Shown here piece by piece: positions 1 through 8,785 of a stretch of 64,000 bases of DNA. Source of the DNA: Eubacteriaceae bacterium Marseille-Q4139 (lineage in GTDB: Bacteria; Bacillota; Clostridia; Lachnospirales; Lachnospiraceae). A program made the position numbers and the translations under genes. Where the stretch lies: NCBI GenBank assembly GCA_018223415.1, contig JAGTTQ010000001.1, forward strand, positions 3,397,365 through 3,461,364, read 5' to 3'. How positions within the stretch are numbered: the stretch's first letter is position 1; each line of letters opens with the position of its first letter. The notes under the pieces are model-generated. The model worked only from the letters and a program-made list of their open reading frames with translations. It was not told where the DNA came from and ran no database searches.

Positions 1-1
1 A

Positions 2-142
2 ACCCCGGCAGGCCGCTGGGGCGAGGTGGAGGATCTGATGGGCCCGGCAGTCTTCCTTGCATCGGATGCATCGAACTTTGTCAACGGCCAGATCCTTTAC
101 GTGGATGGAGGCATTCTTGCCTACATCGGAAAGCAGCCGTAA
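2..142 (+). CDS. SDR-family dehydrogenase, C-terminal end only (gluconate 5-dehydrogenase/KduD-like)
   Basis: Only the last 46 codons are inside the window; the gene begins to the left. The tail has the typical end of a classical short-chain dehydrogenase: a [18 protein letters not shown] block followed by [10 protein letters not shown]. This resembles gluconate 5-dehydrogenase and 2-keto-3-deoxygluconate dehydrogenase (KduD) enzymes, which reduce or oxidise sugar acids with NAD(P). The stop codon TAA overlaps the ATG of the next gene by one base (TAATG), so the two are translationally coupled. The hexuronate genes downstream fit a sugar-acid role, but the exact substrate cannot be read from the tail. 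Confidence 0.75.
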   Translation, partial: TPAGRWGEVEDLMGPAVFLASDASNFVNGQILYVDGGILAYIGKQP

Positions 143-921
143 TGAAGCAGGTTCAGTTTGAGTCCCTGGGAGCCGAGGTAAAAGGCTATCTCTGGGATGA
201 TTATGAGACACTGGCGGCCCACAAGACGCGGCCGGCCATGGTGATCTGTCCCGGCGGCGCCTACCGCTGGCGGTCGCCCAGGGAAAAGGATTCACCGGCA
301 TTGGAGTTCCTTTCCATGGGATACCAGGTTTTCGTCCTGGAGTATTCCTGCGGGACGGAGGCGGCCGGCTTTAAGCCTTTAAGGCAGCTTGCCGGAGCTG
401 TGGCTCACCTGCGGGCAAATCATGAAGCCTGGCAGATTGATCCGGAAAAAATCGTGGTTCTCGGCTTTTCGGCCGGCGGCCATCTGGCTGCCAGTCTGGG
501 AGCCTTTTGGAACGATCCGGAGCTTGGGTTTTCTGCCGATGTAAAGCCGGATGCACTTGTGCTCTGTTATCCTGTCATCAGCACCAGGGAATTCGCCCAT
601 GAGGAATCGGCCGAGTGGGTTTCCGGGGGCGACGAGAGGATGCGGGAGAAGATGAACCTTCAGGAGCAGGTGACGCCTGCCTTCCCGCCTGTGTTTTTGT
701 GGCACGGCGGAGAGGACACGAGTGTCCCGCCGGAAAACAGCATGATGCTTGCGGCGGCTCTGAGACGAAATAAAGTGCCCTTTGAGTTCCATCTTTTCGG
801 GACGGGTTCCCACGGCATTTCCACCTGCACACAGGAGGTGGAGACGCCGGACGACGTGTGCCGCGCCTGGATCCCCCTCTGCAAGACCTGGCTCAACCGC
901 AGATTTCATTATATGCCGTAA
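142..921 (+). CDS. alpha/beta hydrolase (acetyl-esterase-like)
   Basis: A 259-residue alpha/beta hydrolase without signal peptide, so probably cytoplasmic. Visible motifs are the oxyanion segment CPGGAY (about residues 36-41), the nucleophile elbow GFSAGG with Ser110, an acid-containing segment WHGGEDTSVP and the histidine segment GTGSHG near the C-terminus. This arrangement matches the BD-FAE/acetyl-xylan-esterase-like group, which removes acetyl or feruloyl groups from plant sugars. The start overlaps the stop of the upstream dehydrogenase. It precedes a GH4 uronidase, so deacetylation of imported pectic oligosaccharides is a reasonable inference. A strong terminator follows. Confidence 0.8.
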   Translation: MKQVQFESLGAEVKGYLWDDYETLAAHKTRPAMVICPGGAYRWRSPREKDSPALEFLSMGYQVFVLEYSCGTEAAGFKPLRQLAGAVAHLRANHEAWQIDPEKIVVLGFSAGGHLAASLGAFWNDPELGFSADVKPDALVLCYPVISTREFAHEESAEWVSGGDERMREKMNLQEQVTPAFPPVFLWHGGEDTSVPPENSMMLAAALRRNKVPFEFHLFGTGSHGISTCTQEVETPDDVCRAWIPLCKTWLNRRFHYMP

Positions 922-927
922 ACGCTT

Positions 928-966
928 GAGAGCAGGTAAGAAGAGTTGCCTGCTCTCATTGTTTTT
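928..966 (+). terminator. Rho-independent terminator after the esterase gene
   Basis: A 9-bp perfect stem, GAGAGCAGG (928-936) with CCTGCTCTC (949-957), is followed by ATTGTTTTT. It separates the SDR/esterase transcript from the GH4 gene. Confidence 0.8.
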
Positions 967-1005
967 GACGGCATGAAAAACGACAGCATGTAAATTGACA
1001 GCATG
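967..1005 (+). repeat. three direct 9-bp repeats at 15-bp period upstream of the GH4 gene
   Basis: GACGGCATG (967-975), GACAGCATG (982-990) and GACAGCATG (997-1005) are spaced exactly 15 bp apart between the terminator and the ribosome-binding site of the GH4 gene. They could be operator half-sites or a local duplication. A weak promoter-like TTGACG starts at 965. Confidence 0.6.
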
Positions 1006-1028
1006 AGAGAAGAGAGGAATGATTGAAC

Positions 1029-2414
1029 ATGAACAGAGAAGTGAAGATTGCCTATATCGGAGGCGGCTCCAAAATGTGGGCATGGAATTTTATGAAGGAT
1101 CTGGCTCAGGCAAAGGACATGTCCGGCGAGGTGCGGCTTTACGACATCGACGTTCCGGCGGCGGAGCGGAACAGGATCATCGGAAACAAGATCCAGGCGA
1201 AGCCGGAAGCTGTGAGCGATTTTACTTATACGGTCTGCCAGGAGCTTTCCGAGGCGCTGACCGGCGCGGATTTCGTGCTGATTTCCATTCTTCCGGGCAC
1301 CTTTAAGGAGATGCGCTCCGACGTCCATGCGCCGGAGCAGTACGGGATTTACCAGTCGGTGGGCGATACCGTAGGGCCGGGCGGCGTGCTGCGTGCCATG
1401 CGCACCGTGCCGATCTATGAGGGCTTTGCAAAGGCCATCAGGGAATACTGCCCCGACGCGTGGGTTCTGAACCTGACAAACCCCATGAGCATCTGCGTAA
1501 AAACCTTATACCGGGTGTTCCCGGAGATCAAGGCCTTCGGCTGCTGCCATGAGGTGTTCCACACCCAGGATCTCCTCTGCTGTGCCTTAAAGGAGTTAAA
1601 GGGCATTGAAGCTACGAGGCGGGATATTTATACGGATGCCAGCGGCGTCAACCACTTTACCTGGATCACCGAGGCGAGATACAAAGACATCGACCTGCTC
1701 GGGCTGATGCCGGAGTTCATGGAGCGGTATTTTGAGTCCGGATATTATGAGAACGGCCCGGCAGATGCATGGAAGACCAATACTTTTGCATACGGGAACC
1801 GGGTTAAGATGGATCTGATGAAGCGGTACGGCGCCCTGGCGGCGGCCGGGGACAGGCATCTGGTGGAGTTTGTAAACAGCGACTGGTACTTAAAGGATAA
1901 AGAGACCGTCGATTTCTGGCATTTCGGCCTGACGACCGTGGATTACCGGGAGGAGAAGCAGGAGCGGCTCATCCGCGAGTCCATGGAGATGGCGGAGGGC
2001 AAGCGGGACGTGCCGGACATTGACGCTTCGGGAGAAGAGCTGGTGCGCCTTTTAAGAGGCATTTTAGGGCTTGAGACGGTGGTTTCCAACGTCAACATGC
2101 CGAACCGCGGCCAGATGCCTGGGATGCCCCTTGGCTCCATTGTGGAGACCAACTGCGTCTTTACAAACGGCTTCGTGGATCCGATTGTGTCAAAGCCCCT
2201 TCCGAAGGCGGCCCTTTCCCTTGTGCGGGAAAACTGTGACAACATCGACCTGCTTTCCGAGGGCATTGCCGAGCGGGACATGGACAAGATTTTCGCGGCC
2301 TTCCTTCACCAGCCGCTCTGCGCGAAGCTTACGGTGGAGCAGGCCAGAGAGCTGTTCCATACCATGTGTGAAAATACGAGAGATTATTTAGCGGAGTATT
2401 ATCCTGGGATCTAG
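1029..2414 (+). CDS. GH4 glycosidase, probable alpha-galacturonidase (LplD-like)
   Basis: A 461-residue member of glycoside hydrolase family 4, whose enzymes cleave glycosides by an NAD- and metal-dependent redox mechanism. The N-terminus has the Rossmann motif YIGGGS, then LTNPMS, and the metal-binding Cys173-His174 in the segment CCHEVF. The block NRGQMPGMPLGSIVETN is typical of the alpha-galacturonidase/alpha-glucuronidase branch (LplD, Thermotoga AglA-type) rather than of phospho-glycosidases. ATG at 1029 is preferred over a TTG at 1023 because AGAGAGG lies about ten bases upstream of it. The following uxaB and uxaA genes support release of galacturonate or glucuronate from oligosaccharides. 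The sugar preference is inferred. Confidence 0.85.
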   Translation: MNREVKIAYIGGGSKMWAWNFMKDLAQAKDMSGEVRLYDIDVPAAERNRIIGNKIQAKPEAVSDFTYTVCQELSEALTGADFVLISILPGTFKEMRSDVHAPEQYGIYQSVGDTVGPGGVLRAMRTVPIYEGFAKAIREYCPDAWVLNLTNPMSICVKTLYRVFPEIKAFGCCHEVFHTQDLLCCALKELKGIEATRRDIYTDASGVNHFTWITEARYKDIDLLGLMPEFMERYFESGYYENGPADAWKTNTFAYGNRVKMDLMKRYGALAAAGDRHLVEFVNSDWYLKDKETVDFWHFGLTTVDYREEKQERLIRESMEMAEGKRDVPDIDASGEELVRLLRGILGLETVVSNVNMPNRGQMPGMPLGSIVETNCVFTNGFVDPIVSKPLPKAALSLVRENCDNIDLLSEGIAERDMDKIFAAFLHQPLCAKLTVEQARELFHTMCENTRDYLAEYYPGI

Positions 2415-2481
2415 CCGGACAGGCGGCGAAAGCGGCAGGCCATCAGTGCTGTTTTTGCAATGGATTTGCCGTGTTTCGCCA

Positions 2482-2510
2482 TTGAAAGGCGGGCGGTTTC
2501 AGGCTATACT
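2482..2510 (+). promoter_or_regulatory. SigA-type promoter of uxaB
   Basis: TTGAAA (2482-2487), a 17-bp spacer and TATACT (2505-2510). It lies 46 bp before the uxaB ATG, which argues against the longer reading frame opening at 2460. Confidence 0.75.
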
Positions 2511-2555
2511 ACGGCCATAGAGAAAGCATACTATAAATACGGAGGGTATTGGATT

Positions 2556-4049
2556 ATGGAGAGATTAAATTACGAGGTACTTCGCAAGTCCGGTTATCAG
2601 GGATATATCCTTGAAAAGGCGCCGGAAAAGGTGCTTCAGTTCGGCGAAGGCAACTTCCTTCGTGCATTTGTCAACTACTGGTTCGACGTGTCCAATGAGA
2701 AGGCAGGCTGGAACGGGAAATGCGTGCTGGTTCAGCCCATCGCTCCCGGCCTTGCAGATATGATTAACGAGCAGGAGGGCCTTTACACGCTGTACCTGCG
2801 CGGCAGGGAGAACGGGGAAAAGGTAGACCGGAAGCGCGTAATCTCTTCCGTATCCCGTGCCATCAACCCCTATGCCGAGGGCGGCTATGACGCCATGATC
2901 GAACTGGCCTGCTCCGATGATCTGGAGTATGTGGTTTCCAACACGACAGAGGCCGGCATCGTCTATGACCCCGCCTGCAAAAAAGAGGACAGGCCGGCAT
3001 CTTCGTTCCCGGCAAAGCTGACCCAGGTGCTTCTGGCACGTTTTGAGGCAGGAAAGGGCGGCCTTGTGATCTTATCCTGCGAGCTCATCGACAACAACGG
3101 AAAAGAGCTGTTAAAGTGCGTAAACCAGTACATCGAGCAGTGGGGGCTTTCCGAGGAATTCAAGTCCTATGTGAACAACGACTGCACGTTCTGCTCCACG
3201 CTGGTGGACCGGATCGTTCCCGGCCGTATCCGCGACGCGGCTGAGGTGGCCCGTCTGGAAGAGGAGAACGGCTATTCTGACCCGCTTCTGGACGTCGGCG
3301 AGGTGTTCGGCGTATGGAACATCGAAGGGCCGGCATGGTTAGAGGAAAAGCTTCCGTTTAAGGCGGCCGGCTTAAACTGCCCGGTTGTCCCGGATGTGAC
3401 TCCCTATAAGAAGAGAAAAGTCCGCATTTTAAACGGCGCCCACACCGGCTTTGTTCCGGGCGCGTACCTGGCCGGCTTCGACATTGTCCGCGACTGCATG
3501 CAGGATCAGACCGTCTGCGGCTTCATGAACAAGATGCTCCATGAGGAGATCATCCCGACGCTGCCGCTGGATAAAGAAGATCTGGAGTCCTTTGCATCGG
3601 CTGTGGAAGACCGTTTCAATAACCCGTTTATCAACCACGAGCTCATGAGCATTTCTTTAAACTCCACCTCCAAGTGGAGAGCCAGAAACCTTCCGAGCCT
3701 TCTGGAGTATGTGGAGAAGGAAGGGAAGCTTCCGAAATGCCTCGTGACGAGCTTTGCGGCTTATATGGCGTTCTTCTCTGCGGATATCCAGGAATTAAAT
3801 GAGAACGGGCTTGTTTGCCGCCGTCCGAAGGGCAACGACTACGTCTGCTCCGACGACAGGTTCGTGCTGGAATTCTACTATGAGCATAAAGACGACGACG
3901 CAAAGACGCTGACCCATGCCGTCATGACCGACGAGCGCATGTGGGGACAGGATCTTACGAAGGTTCCGGGCTTTGAGGAAGCTGCGGCAGAAGCCCTGGA
4001 GCTGATCCGGAAAGAAGGCGCTTTAAAGGCGTTTGCAGCCTGCCTGTAA
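2556..4049 (+). CDS. uxaB: tagaturonate reductase (altronate oxidoreductase)
   Basis: A 497-residue polyol/mannitol-dehydrogenase-family protein. It reduces D-tagaturonate to D-altronate with NADH in the galacturonate branch of the Ashwell pathway. The N-terminal part has the FGEGNFLRAFV nucleotide-binding segment, typical of UxaB/UxuB enzymes; KVRILNGAHT in the middle carries the conserved catalytic lysine and the Asn/His active-site pattern of the family. ATG at 2556 follows GGAGGG with good spacing and sits downstream of a clear promoter, so the in-frame ATG at 2460 is rejected. It is 24 bp from uxaA and cotranscribed with it. Confidence 0.93.
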   Translation: MERLNYEVLRKSGYQGYILEKAPEKVLQFGEGNFLRAFVNYWFDVSNEKAGWNGKCVLVQPIAPGLADMINEQEGLYTLYLRGRENGEKVDRKRVISSVSRAINPYAEGGYDAMIELACSDDLEYVVSNTTEAGIVYDPACKKEDRPASSFPAKLTQVLLARFEAGKGGLVILSCELIDNNGKELLKCVNQYIEQWGLSEEFKSYVNNDCTFCSTLVDRIVPGRIRDAAEVARLEEENGYSDPLLDVGEVFGVWNIEGPAWLEEKLPFKAAGLNCPVVPDVTPYKKRKVRILNGAHTGFVPGAYLAGFDIVRDCMQDQTVCGFMNKMLHEEIIPTLPLDKEDLESFASAVEDRFNNPFINHELMSISLNSTSKWRARNLPSLLEYVEKEGKLPKCLVTSFAAYMAFFSADIQELNENGLVCRRPKGNDYVCSDDRFVLEFYYEHKDDDAKTLTHAVMTDERMWGQDLTKVPGFEEAAAEALELIRKEGALKAFAACL

Positions 4050-4073
4050 ACGGCAGAGATGAGGGAGAAGAAT

Positions 4074-5546
4074 ATGCCTGATTTTATTCATATTCATGAG
4101 AAAGACAACGTGGCCGTGGCGCTCTGCCCCATAAAAGAGGGCACGGAATTTGAAGGCGTTACGGCGGCTGAGGACATTCCCCAGGGTCATAAAATGGCTC
4201 TTAAGGCCATCGAAAAGGATGCGATGGTCGTCAAGTACGGCTTCCCCATCGGGCACGCCACAGAGGACATCGCGGCCGGACAGTGGGTGCACACTCACAA
4301 CATGGCGACGAACCTTTCCGGCGAGGTGGAGTACACCTATAACCCGAAGGTGCAGTTCCCCGAGCCGCTTGAGCCCAAGACCTTTATGGGCTATGAGCGG
4401 GCAGACGGCAGGGCGGCCATCCGCAATGAGATCTGGATCATCCCGACGGTGGGCTGTGTCAACGACGTGGCAAAGGCCCTCGTGGCCGAAAACCAGGATC
4501 TTGTGACCGGTACCATCGACGGGCTCTACACATTCCCGCATCCCTTCGGCTGCTCCCAGACGGGGCACGACCATGCCCAGACGAGAAAGCTTTTGGCGGC
4601 TTTGACGCGCCATCCGAACGCCGGCGCCGTGCTGGTTCTGGGACTTGGCTGCGAGAACCTGACCCATGAACAGTTCTTAGAGGAGCTTGGCGAGTATGAC
4701 AAGGATCGCGTGAAGTTTTTGATCTGTCAGCACGTGGACGATGAGATGGAGGCAGGACGCGAGCTTTTGAAGGAGTGCGCGGCCTATGCCGGCCGGTTTG
4801 AGCGGAAAGAGATGCCAGTGAGCAAACTGATTGTCGGCATGAAGTGCGGCGGTTCCGACGGCCTTTCCGGCATTACGGCCAACCCGACCGTAGGGCGGTT
4901 CTCGGACATGCTCTGCGCTATGGGCGGCAGCACGGTGCTCACGGAGGTGCCGGAAATGTTTGGCGCCGAGGGCTTTCTGATGGACCGCTGTGTGGACGAA
5001 GAAGTATTTCAAAAGGCGGCCGGCATGTTAAACGGCTTTAAGGATTACTTCATCAGCCACAACGAGGTAGTCTACGACAATCCGAGTCCGGGAAACAAAC
5101 AGGGCGGCATCACGACCCTTGAGGACAAGTCCTGCGGCTGCGTCCAGAAGGGCGGAAGCGCGCCGATCATGGACGTCATCGGCTACGGCGATGCGGTGAC
5201 GAAGCGCGGCCTCAACATGCTTTACGGCCCGGGAAACGATCTCGTTTCGGCGACGGCTTTAACGGCTGCCGGAGCGCATTTAATCCTCTTTACGACGGGG
5301 CGCGGAACTCCTTTTGGGGCACCGGCGCCGACGATGAAGATTTCCACCAACACGCCTCTGGCGAAGAAGAAGGCCTCCTGGATCGACTTCAACGCCGGCC
5401 TTGTGGCTGACGGGGAGAAGACCCTGGACGAGGCGGCCTCTGACCTTCTCGATCACGTATGCCGTGTGGCTTCCGGCGAGAAGACGAAGGCTGAGGAAAA
5501 GGGCTTCCGGGAGATTTCGATCTTTAAGGACGGAGTTGTGTTATAG
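4074..5546 (+). CDS. uxaA: altronate dehydratase
   Basis: A 490-residue UxaA-type dehydratase that converts D-altronate to 2-keto-3-deoxygluconate. The first roughly 100 residues form the SAF-like substrate-binding domain (HIHEKDNVAVAL, HTHNMATNLSG). The large C-terminal domain carries the conserved cysteine segments MKCGGSDGLSG and CGCVQKGG expected for the metal-dependent dehydratase core. ATG at 4074 is chosen because GAGGGAG lies just upstream; an earlier ATG at 4059 has no such site. It follows uxaB closely, and two hairpins lie between it and the convergent uxaC. Its length is normal for the family. Confidence 0.94.
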   Translation: MPDFIHIHEKDNVAVALCPIKEGTEFEGVTAAEDIPQGHKMALKAIEKDAMVVKYGFPIGHATEDIAAGQWVHTHNMATNLSGEVEYTYNPKVQFPEPLEPKTFMGYERADGRAAIRNEIWIIPTVGCVNDVAKALVAENQDLVTGTIDGLYTFPHPFGCSQTGHDHAQTRKLLAALTRHPNAGAVLVLGLGCENLTHEQFLEELGEYDKDRVKFLICQHVDDEMEAGRELLKECAAYAGRFERKEMPVSKLIVGMKCGGSDGLSGITANPTVGRFSDMLCAMGGSTVLTEVPEMFGAEGFLMDRCVDEEVFQKAAGMLNGFKDYFISHNEVVYDNPSPGNKQGGITTLEDKSCGCVQKGGSAPIMDVIGYGDAVTKRGLNMLYGPGNDLVSATALTAAGAHLILFTTGRGTPFGAPAPTMKISTNTPLAKKKASWIDFNAGLVADGEKTLDEAASDLLDHVCRVASGEKTKAEEKGFREISIFKDGVVL

Positions 5547-5561
5547 GATATAAGATAAGAA

Positions 5562-5608
5562 GAACGGCATGGGAAGTCGGATATGACAGGCTCCCGTGCC
5601 GTTTTTTA
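5562..5608 (+). terminator. terminator of the uxaBA operon
   Basis: GAACGGCATGGGA pairs with TCCCGTGCCGTT with minor gaps and is followed by TTTTTT (5602-5607). A second perfect hairpin, GAATGCCGC/GCGGCATTC (5627-5662), lies just after it. Confidence 0.8.
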
Positions 5609-5667
5609 GTATGCGGAGGCAGGAAAGAATGCCGCCTGCGGGATTTTCCGCCTGCGGCATTCGTGAC

Positions 5668-5707
5668 AAAAAAGCGCGGCCGCCGGAGATTTTCCGGAAG
5701 CCGCGCT
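5668..5707 (-). terminator. terminator of uxaC
   Basis: On the minus strand, AGCGCGGC (plus coordinates 5700-5707) pairs with GCCGCGCT (5673-5680) and is followed by TTTTTTGTCAC. An inner CCGG/CCGG pairing lengthens the stem. Confidence 0.75.
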
Positions 5708-5720
5708 GCTTTTGCGATGA

Positions 5721-7154
5721 TTATAAGCCAAAGTATCTCTTGGCGTTGTTGTAGGAGATGCCCTCGACGATCTTCTTTAAGGAAGCGTCGCTGTTGGGGT
5801 ATTCGCCGTTTTCTACCCAGGTGCCGATGACGTTGCACATGATCCGGCGGAAGTAGTCGTGGCGTGCATAGGACAGGAAGGAACGGGAGTCTGTCAGCAT
5901 GCCGATGAAGTTTCCTAAAAGGCCGAGGTTGGCTAAGGATTTCATCTGATCCTCCATGCCGCTCTTGGTGTCGTTGAACCACCAGGGAGCGCCGTGCTGG
6001 ATCTTTCCGGGGATCTCGTCGGACTGGAAGCAGCCGATCAAGGTTCCAAGCTGCTCGTTGTCGGCCGGATTTAAGGAGTAGAGGATCGTCTTCGGGCACT
6101 CGCCGGTCAGATCCAGGGCAGATAAGAAATCTGCAATGCTGGCTCCGCAGGTGTTCTGGGAGATCATGTCAAAGCCGGTGTCCGGGCCGAGAAGGCGGAA
6201 CATCCTCTCGTTGGCGTTGCGCTTGCAGGAGTAGTGGAGCTGCATGGCGATGTTTAAGCGGTGGTATGCGCGTCCTAAAGCCATGAGGACGGCTGTCTGG
6301 TACATTTCCGCTTCCTCCGTCGTGACGGCTTCGCCGTTCATGGCCTTTTTGTAGGCGGCGTTCACGTTTTCTTTGGAGGCCGGACGGAAGGGGATATAGT
6401 CAAGGCCGTGATCGCTTGCGCGGCAGCCAAGCTTTGCAAAGAATTCCAGGCGGGAAATCAGAGCGTCAATCACTTCGTCGGCAGAATCCAGGGACGTCTT
6501 TCCAACGCTCTCAGCCAGCTTTCCGATGTACTCTTTAAAGCCCTCTTTTGTGATGTTGATGGCCTTGTCGGGACGGAAGGACGGGCAAACCTTTACGTCG
6601 ATGCTGGGATCTGCGGCGATTTTCTCATGCCACTCCAGGGAATCAATGGGATCGTCGGTGGTGCCGACCATGGCGACGTTTGCCTTTTTCATGATGCCGC
6701 GGACGGTCAGCTCCGGATCATTCCTGAGTTTCTCATTTACATAATTCCAGCATTCCTCGGCGTTTTCCATGGTGAGAGGCTTGTTGTAGCCGAAGAACTG
6801 GCGAAGCTCTAAGTTGCACCAGTGGTACATGGGGTTTCCGATGGCCATTTCAAGGCTCTCAACGAATTTTAAGAAACGCTCGTAGGCAGGCTTGTCCCCG
6901 GTGATGTAATCCTCGCTTACGCCGTTGGAGCGCATGACGCGCCATTTGTAGTGGTCGCCGAAGTAGGTTCCGTCGGGATTCTTTCCTCCGAGCCAGACCT
7001 CAACCAGGTTGTCAAAGCGCCGGTTCTCGTAAATTTCTCTCGGGGAGATGTGGCAGTGGTAGTCGATTAACGGCATGGTTTCCGCATAATCGTGGAACAG
7101 GTGCTTTGCGGTTTCTGTCTCAAGTAAGAAATCTCTGTCCATAAAATCTTTCAT
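5721..7154 (-). CDS. uxaC: glucuronate (uronate) isomerase
   Basis: A 477-residue amidohydrolase-superfamily enzyme that isomerises D-galacturonate to D-tagaturonate and D-glucuronate to D-fructuronate, the step before UxaB. The N-terminal DYHCHISPREIYEN carries the metal-binding HxH pair, and the LGGKNPDGTYFGDHYKWR block is characteristic of UxaC. The start at 7154 follows GGGGGA on the minus strand; a longer reading frame to 7229 would run through the probable promoter. The gene is convergent with uxaBA and has its own terminator. A GGCGCA-TCC-TGCGCC hairpin (7195-7209) sits in its leader and a TATACT-type -10 at 7220-7225, so separate regulation is likely. Confidence 0.94.
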   Translation of the reverse strand: MKDFMDRDFLLETETAKHLFHDYAETMPLIDYHCHISPREIYENRRFDNLVEVWLGGKNPDGTYFGDHYKWRVMRSNGVSEDYITGDKPAYERFLKFVESLEMAIGNPMYHWCNLELRQFFGYNKPLTMENAEECWNYVNEKLRNDPELTVRGIMKKANVAMVGTTDDPIDSLEWHEKIAADPSIDVKVCPSFRPDKAINITKEGFKEYIGKLAESVGKTSLDSADEVIDALISRLEFFAKLGCRASDHGLDYIPFRPASKENVNAAYKKAMNGEAVTTEEAEMYQTAVLMALGRAYHRLNIAMQLHYSCKRNANERMFRLLGPDTGFDMISQNTCGASIADFLSALDLTGECPKTILYSLNPADNEQLGTLIGCFQSDEIPGKIQHGAPWWFNDTKSGMEDQMKSLANLGLLGNFIGMLTDSRSFLSYARHDYFRRIMCNVIGTWVENGEYPNSDASLKKIVEGISYNNAKRYFGL

Positions 7155-7291
7155 TCTTAATTTCCCCCAATCTTTGTTGGTACGATTTGTTCGGGGCGCA
7201 TCCTGCGCCTTTGAAAAACAGTATAACACATTTCAGATGAAAAACGATATAACTAAAACGGATATAAACATGTAAAAAGAAAGAATATGGC

Positions 7292-8656
7292 TTACCCGCG
7301 CCCGTTTTCCGAAGGGGACGGCGGCAGGTTTTTAACAGTCTTTAAGCACACGGCAATCAGAAGTGCGGCTGCTCCGATCCATGCTGAGGGCTCAGCAAAG
7401 AAGATGGCAGACGCGCCGAAAATCTGTGTAAAAAAGCAGCCGGCAGATACCCGGGCGATAAATTCGATGATGCCGGAGAGAAACGGCGCGACCGCATTCC
7501 CAAGGCTCTGCAAGGTGTTTCGGAAGACGTAGAGCTGGTACAAGGGGCAGAGGAGAACGCTCATGATGGAGAGGTAGCGGTAGGCGATCTCCAAAACCTC
7601 CGGGGCGTCCGGGCTTGTATTGTCGATGAAGAGCCCGAGAATCTGCTTTCCGGATAAAAGCATGAAAACAGAGACAAAGACGGACAGTGCGGCACCGAGG
7701 ATGGCGGCGCTTTTTAAGCCTTTGCGAATCCGTCCGCTGAGGCCGGCGCCGTAGTTCTGGGCCATATAGGTGGTAACGGCATAGCCCAGGGAGACGGCAG
7801 AGCTCTCCAAAAGCCCGTAAATTTTATTGGTGGCGGTGAAGCCGGCGATAAAGAGGAAGCCGTGCTTGTTGATGGCCGACTGGAGAATCATGCCGCCGAC
7901 AGCAATTAACACATGCTGGAGCGCCAGCGGGATCCCCAGGCGGCACTGGATAGAGACAATGGCCTTTTTCATGCGCCAGTCCTTTTTTTCCATTTTCATG
8001 AGCTCCATCTTCCGCAGCACAAGAAAACAGTAGCAGAAAGCGAGAAGCTGTGCAGCAACCGTTGCGGCTGCGGCGCCGATGATACCCCAGCGGAATACAA
8101 GCACGAACAGAAGATCCAGCGCGACATTTGTGACGGCGGCCACAGCAATGGCAATGAGGGGCGTCCTGCCGTCACCGAAGGACCGCAGGATCGAGGAGGC
8201 CATGTTGTAGGCCGTGACAACCAGGATGCCGCCGAACATGGTGAGAAGGTATTCCAGGGCGCCGTCAAAAATATTGGCAGGCGTCTTAAGGAGCAGAAGG
8301 AGCGGCCTTGCCATAAGCAGGCAGACGACGGTCAGAAAAGCCCCGACGGCCAGGCACAGCCAGACGGACATGGCGACGGCCTGGCGGATTTTTGTGGTAT
8401 TTCCTTCGCCGAAATACTGGGAAATGGGGATGGCGAACCCCTGGGTCAGCGCCTGTACGACCCACAGCGCCAGCCAGTACGACCAGTCGGCGGCGCCGAC
8501 GGAGGCCAGCGCTTCGACGCCGATCCCTTTCCCCACGATCATTGCGTCCACAATCATATAGAGCTGCTGCCCGAGATTTGCGGCGATTAACGGCGCGGCA
8601 AAAGACAGCATCAGCTTTGCCGGACTGCCGGCAGTCATGCTTTTTACACGGCTCAT
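7292..8656 (-). CDS. MATE-family efflux transporter
   Basis: A 454-residue polytopic membrane protein with about twelve hydrophobic helices arranged as two similar halves, as in the MATE branch of the MOP superfamily. Such proteins export drugs or metabolites in exchange for Na+ or H+. Typical features are the first-helix region PLIAANLGQQLYMIVDAMIVG and the helix-7 region with GIPLALQHVLIAVGG. The chosen start (8656) follows AAAGGA on the minus strand; an in-frame ATG at 8698 lies inside the divergent promoter. It diverges from an AraC regulator, a plausible controller of its expression. The substrate is unknown. Confidence 0.88.
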   Translation of the reverse strand: MSRVKSMTAGSPAKLMLSFAAPLIAANLGQQLYMIVDAMIVGKGIGVEALASVGAADWSYWLALWVVQALTQGFAIPISQYFGEGNTTKIRQAVAMSVWLCLAVGAFLTVVCLLMARPLLLLLKTPANIFDGALEYLLTMFGGILVVTAYNMASSILRSFGDGRTPLIAIAVAAVTNVALDLLFVLVFRWGIIGAAAATVAAQLLAFCYCFLVLRKMELMKMEKKDWRMKKAIVSIQCRLGIPLALQHVLIAVGGMILQSAINKHGFLFIAGFTATNKIYGLLESSAVSLGYAVTTYMAQNYGAGLSGRIRKGLKSAAILGAALSVFVSVFMLLSGKQILGLFIDNTSPDAPEVLEIAYRYLSIMSVLLCPLYQLYVFRNTLQSLGNAVAPFLSGIIEFIARVSAGCFFTQIFGASAIFFAEPSAWIGAAALLIAVCLKTVKNLPPSPSENGRG

Positions 8657-8678
8657 GATGGATGTTCCATCCTTTCTG

Positions 8679-8707
8679 TTGACTTCTGTATTTTTCAATT
8701 ATAAAAT
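8679..8707 (+). promoter_or_regulatory. promoter of the AraC-type regulator gene
   Basis: TTGACT (8679-8684), a 17-bp spacer and TAAAAT (8702-8707). A minus-strand TATAAT-like element overlaps it at 8698-8703, so the divergent MATE promoter may share the same DNA. Confidence 0.65.
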
Positions 8708-8785
8708 AATAGGATAATTTTCCAGGGACGTATATAGAAAAAAGTGCCAGTTTTTATAAAAATCGTACCAGGCAGAGGAGGAAGG

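Noticed and set aside
379..1083. A 234-codon open frame on the minus strand
   Set aside because: It lies antisense to the esterase gene and has a low-complexity, Arg/His-rich translation typical of a GC-rich shadow frame; no domain is visible.
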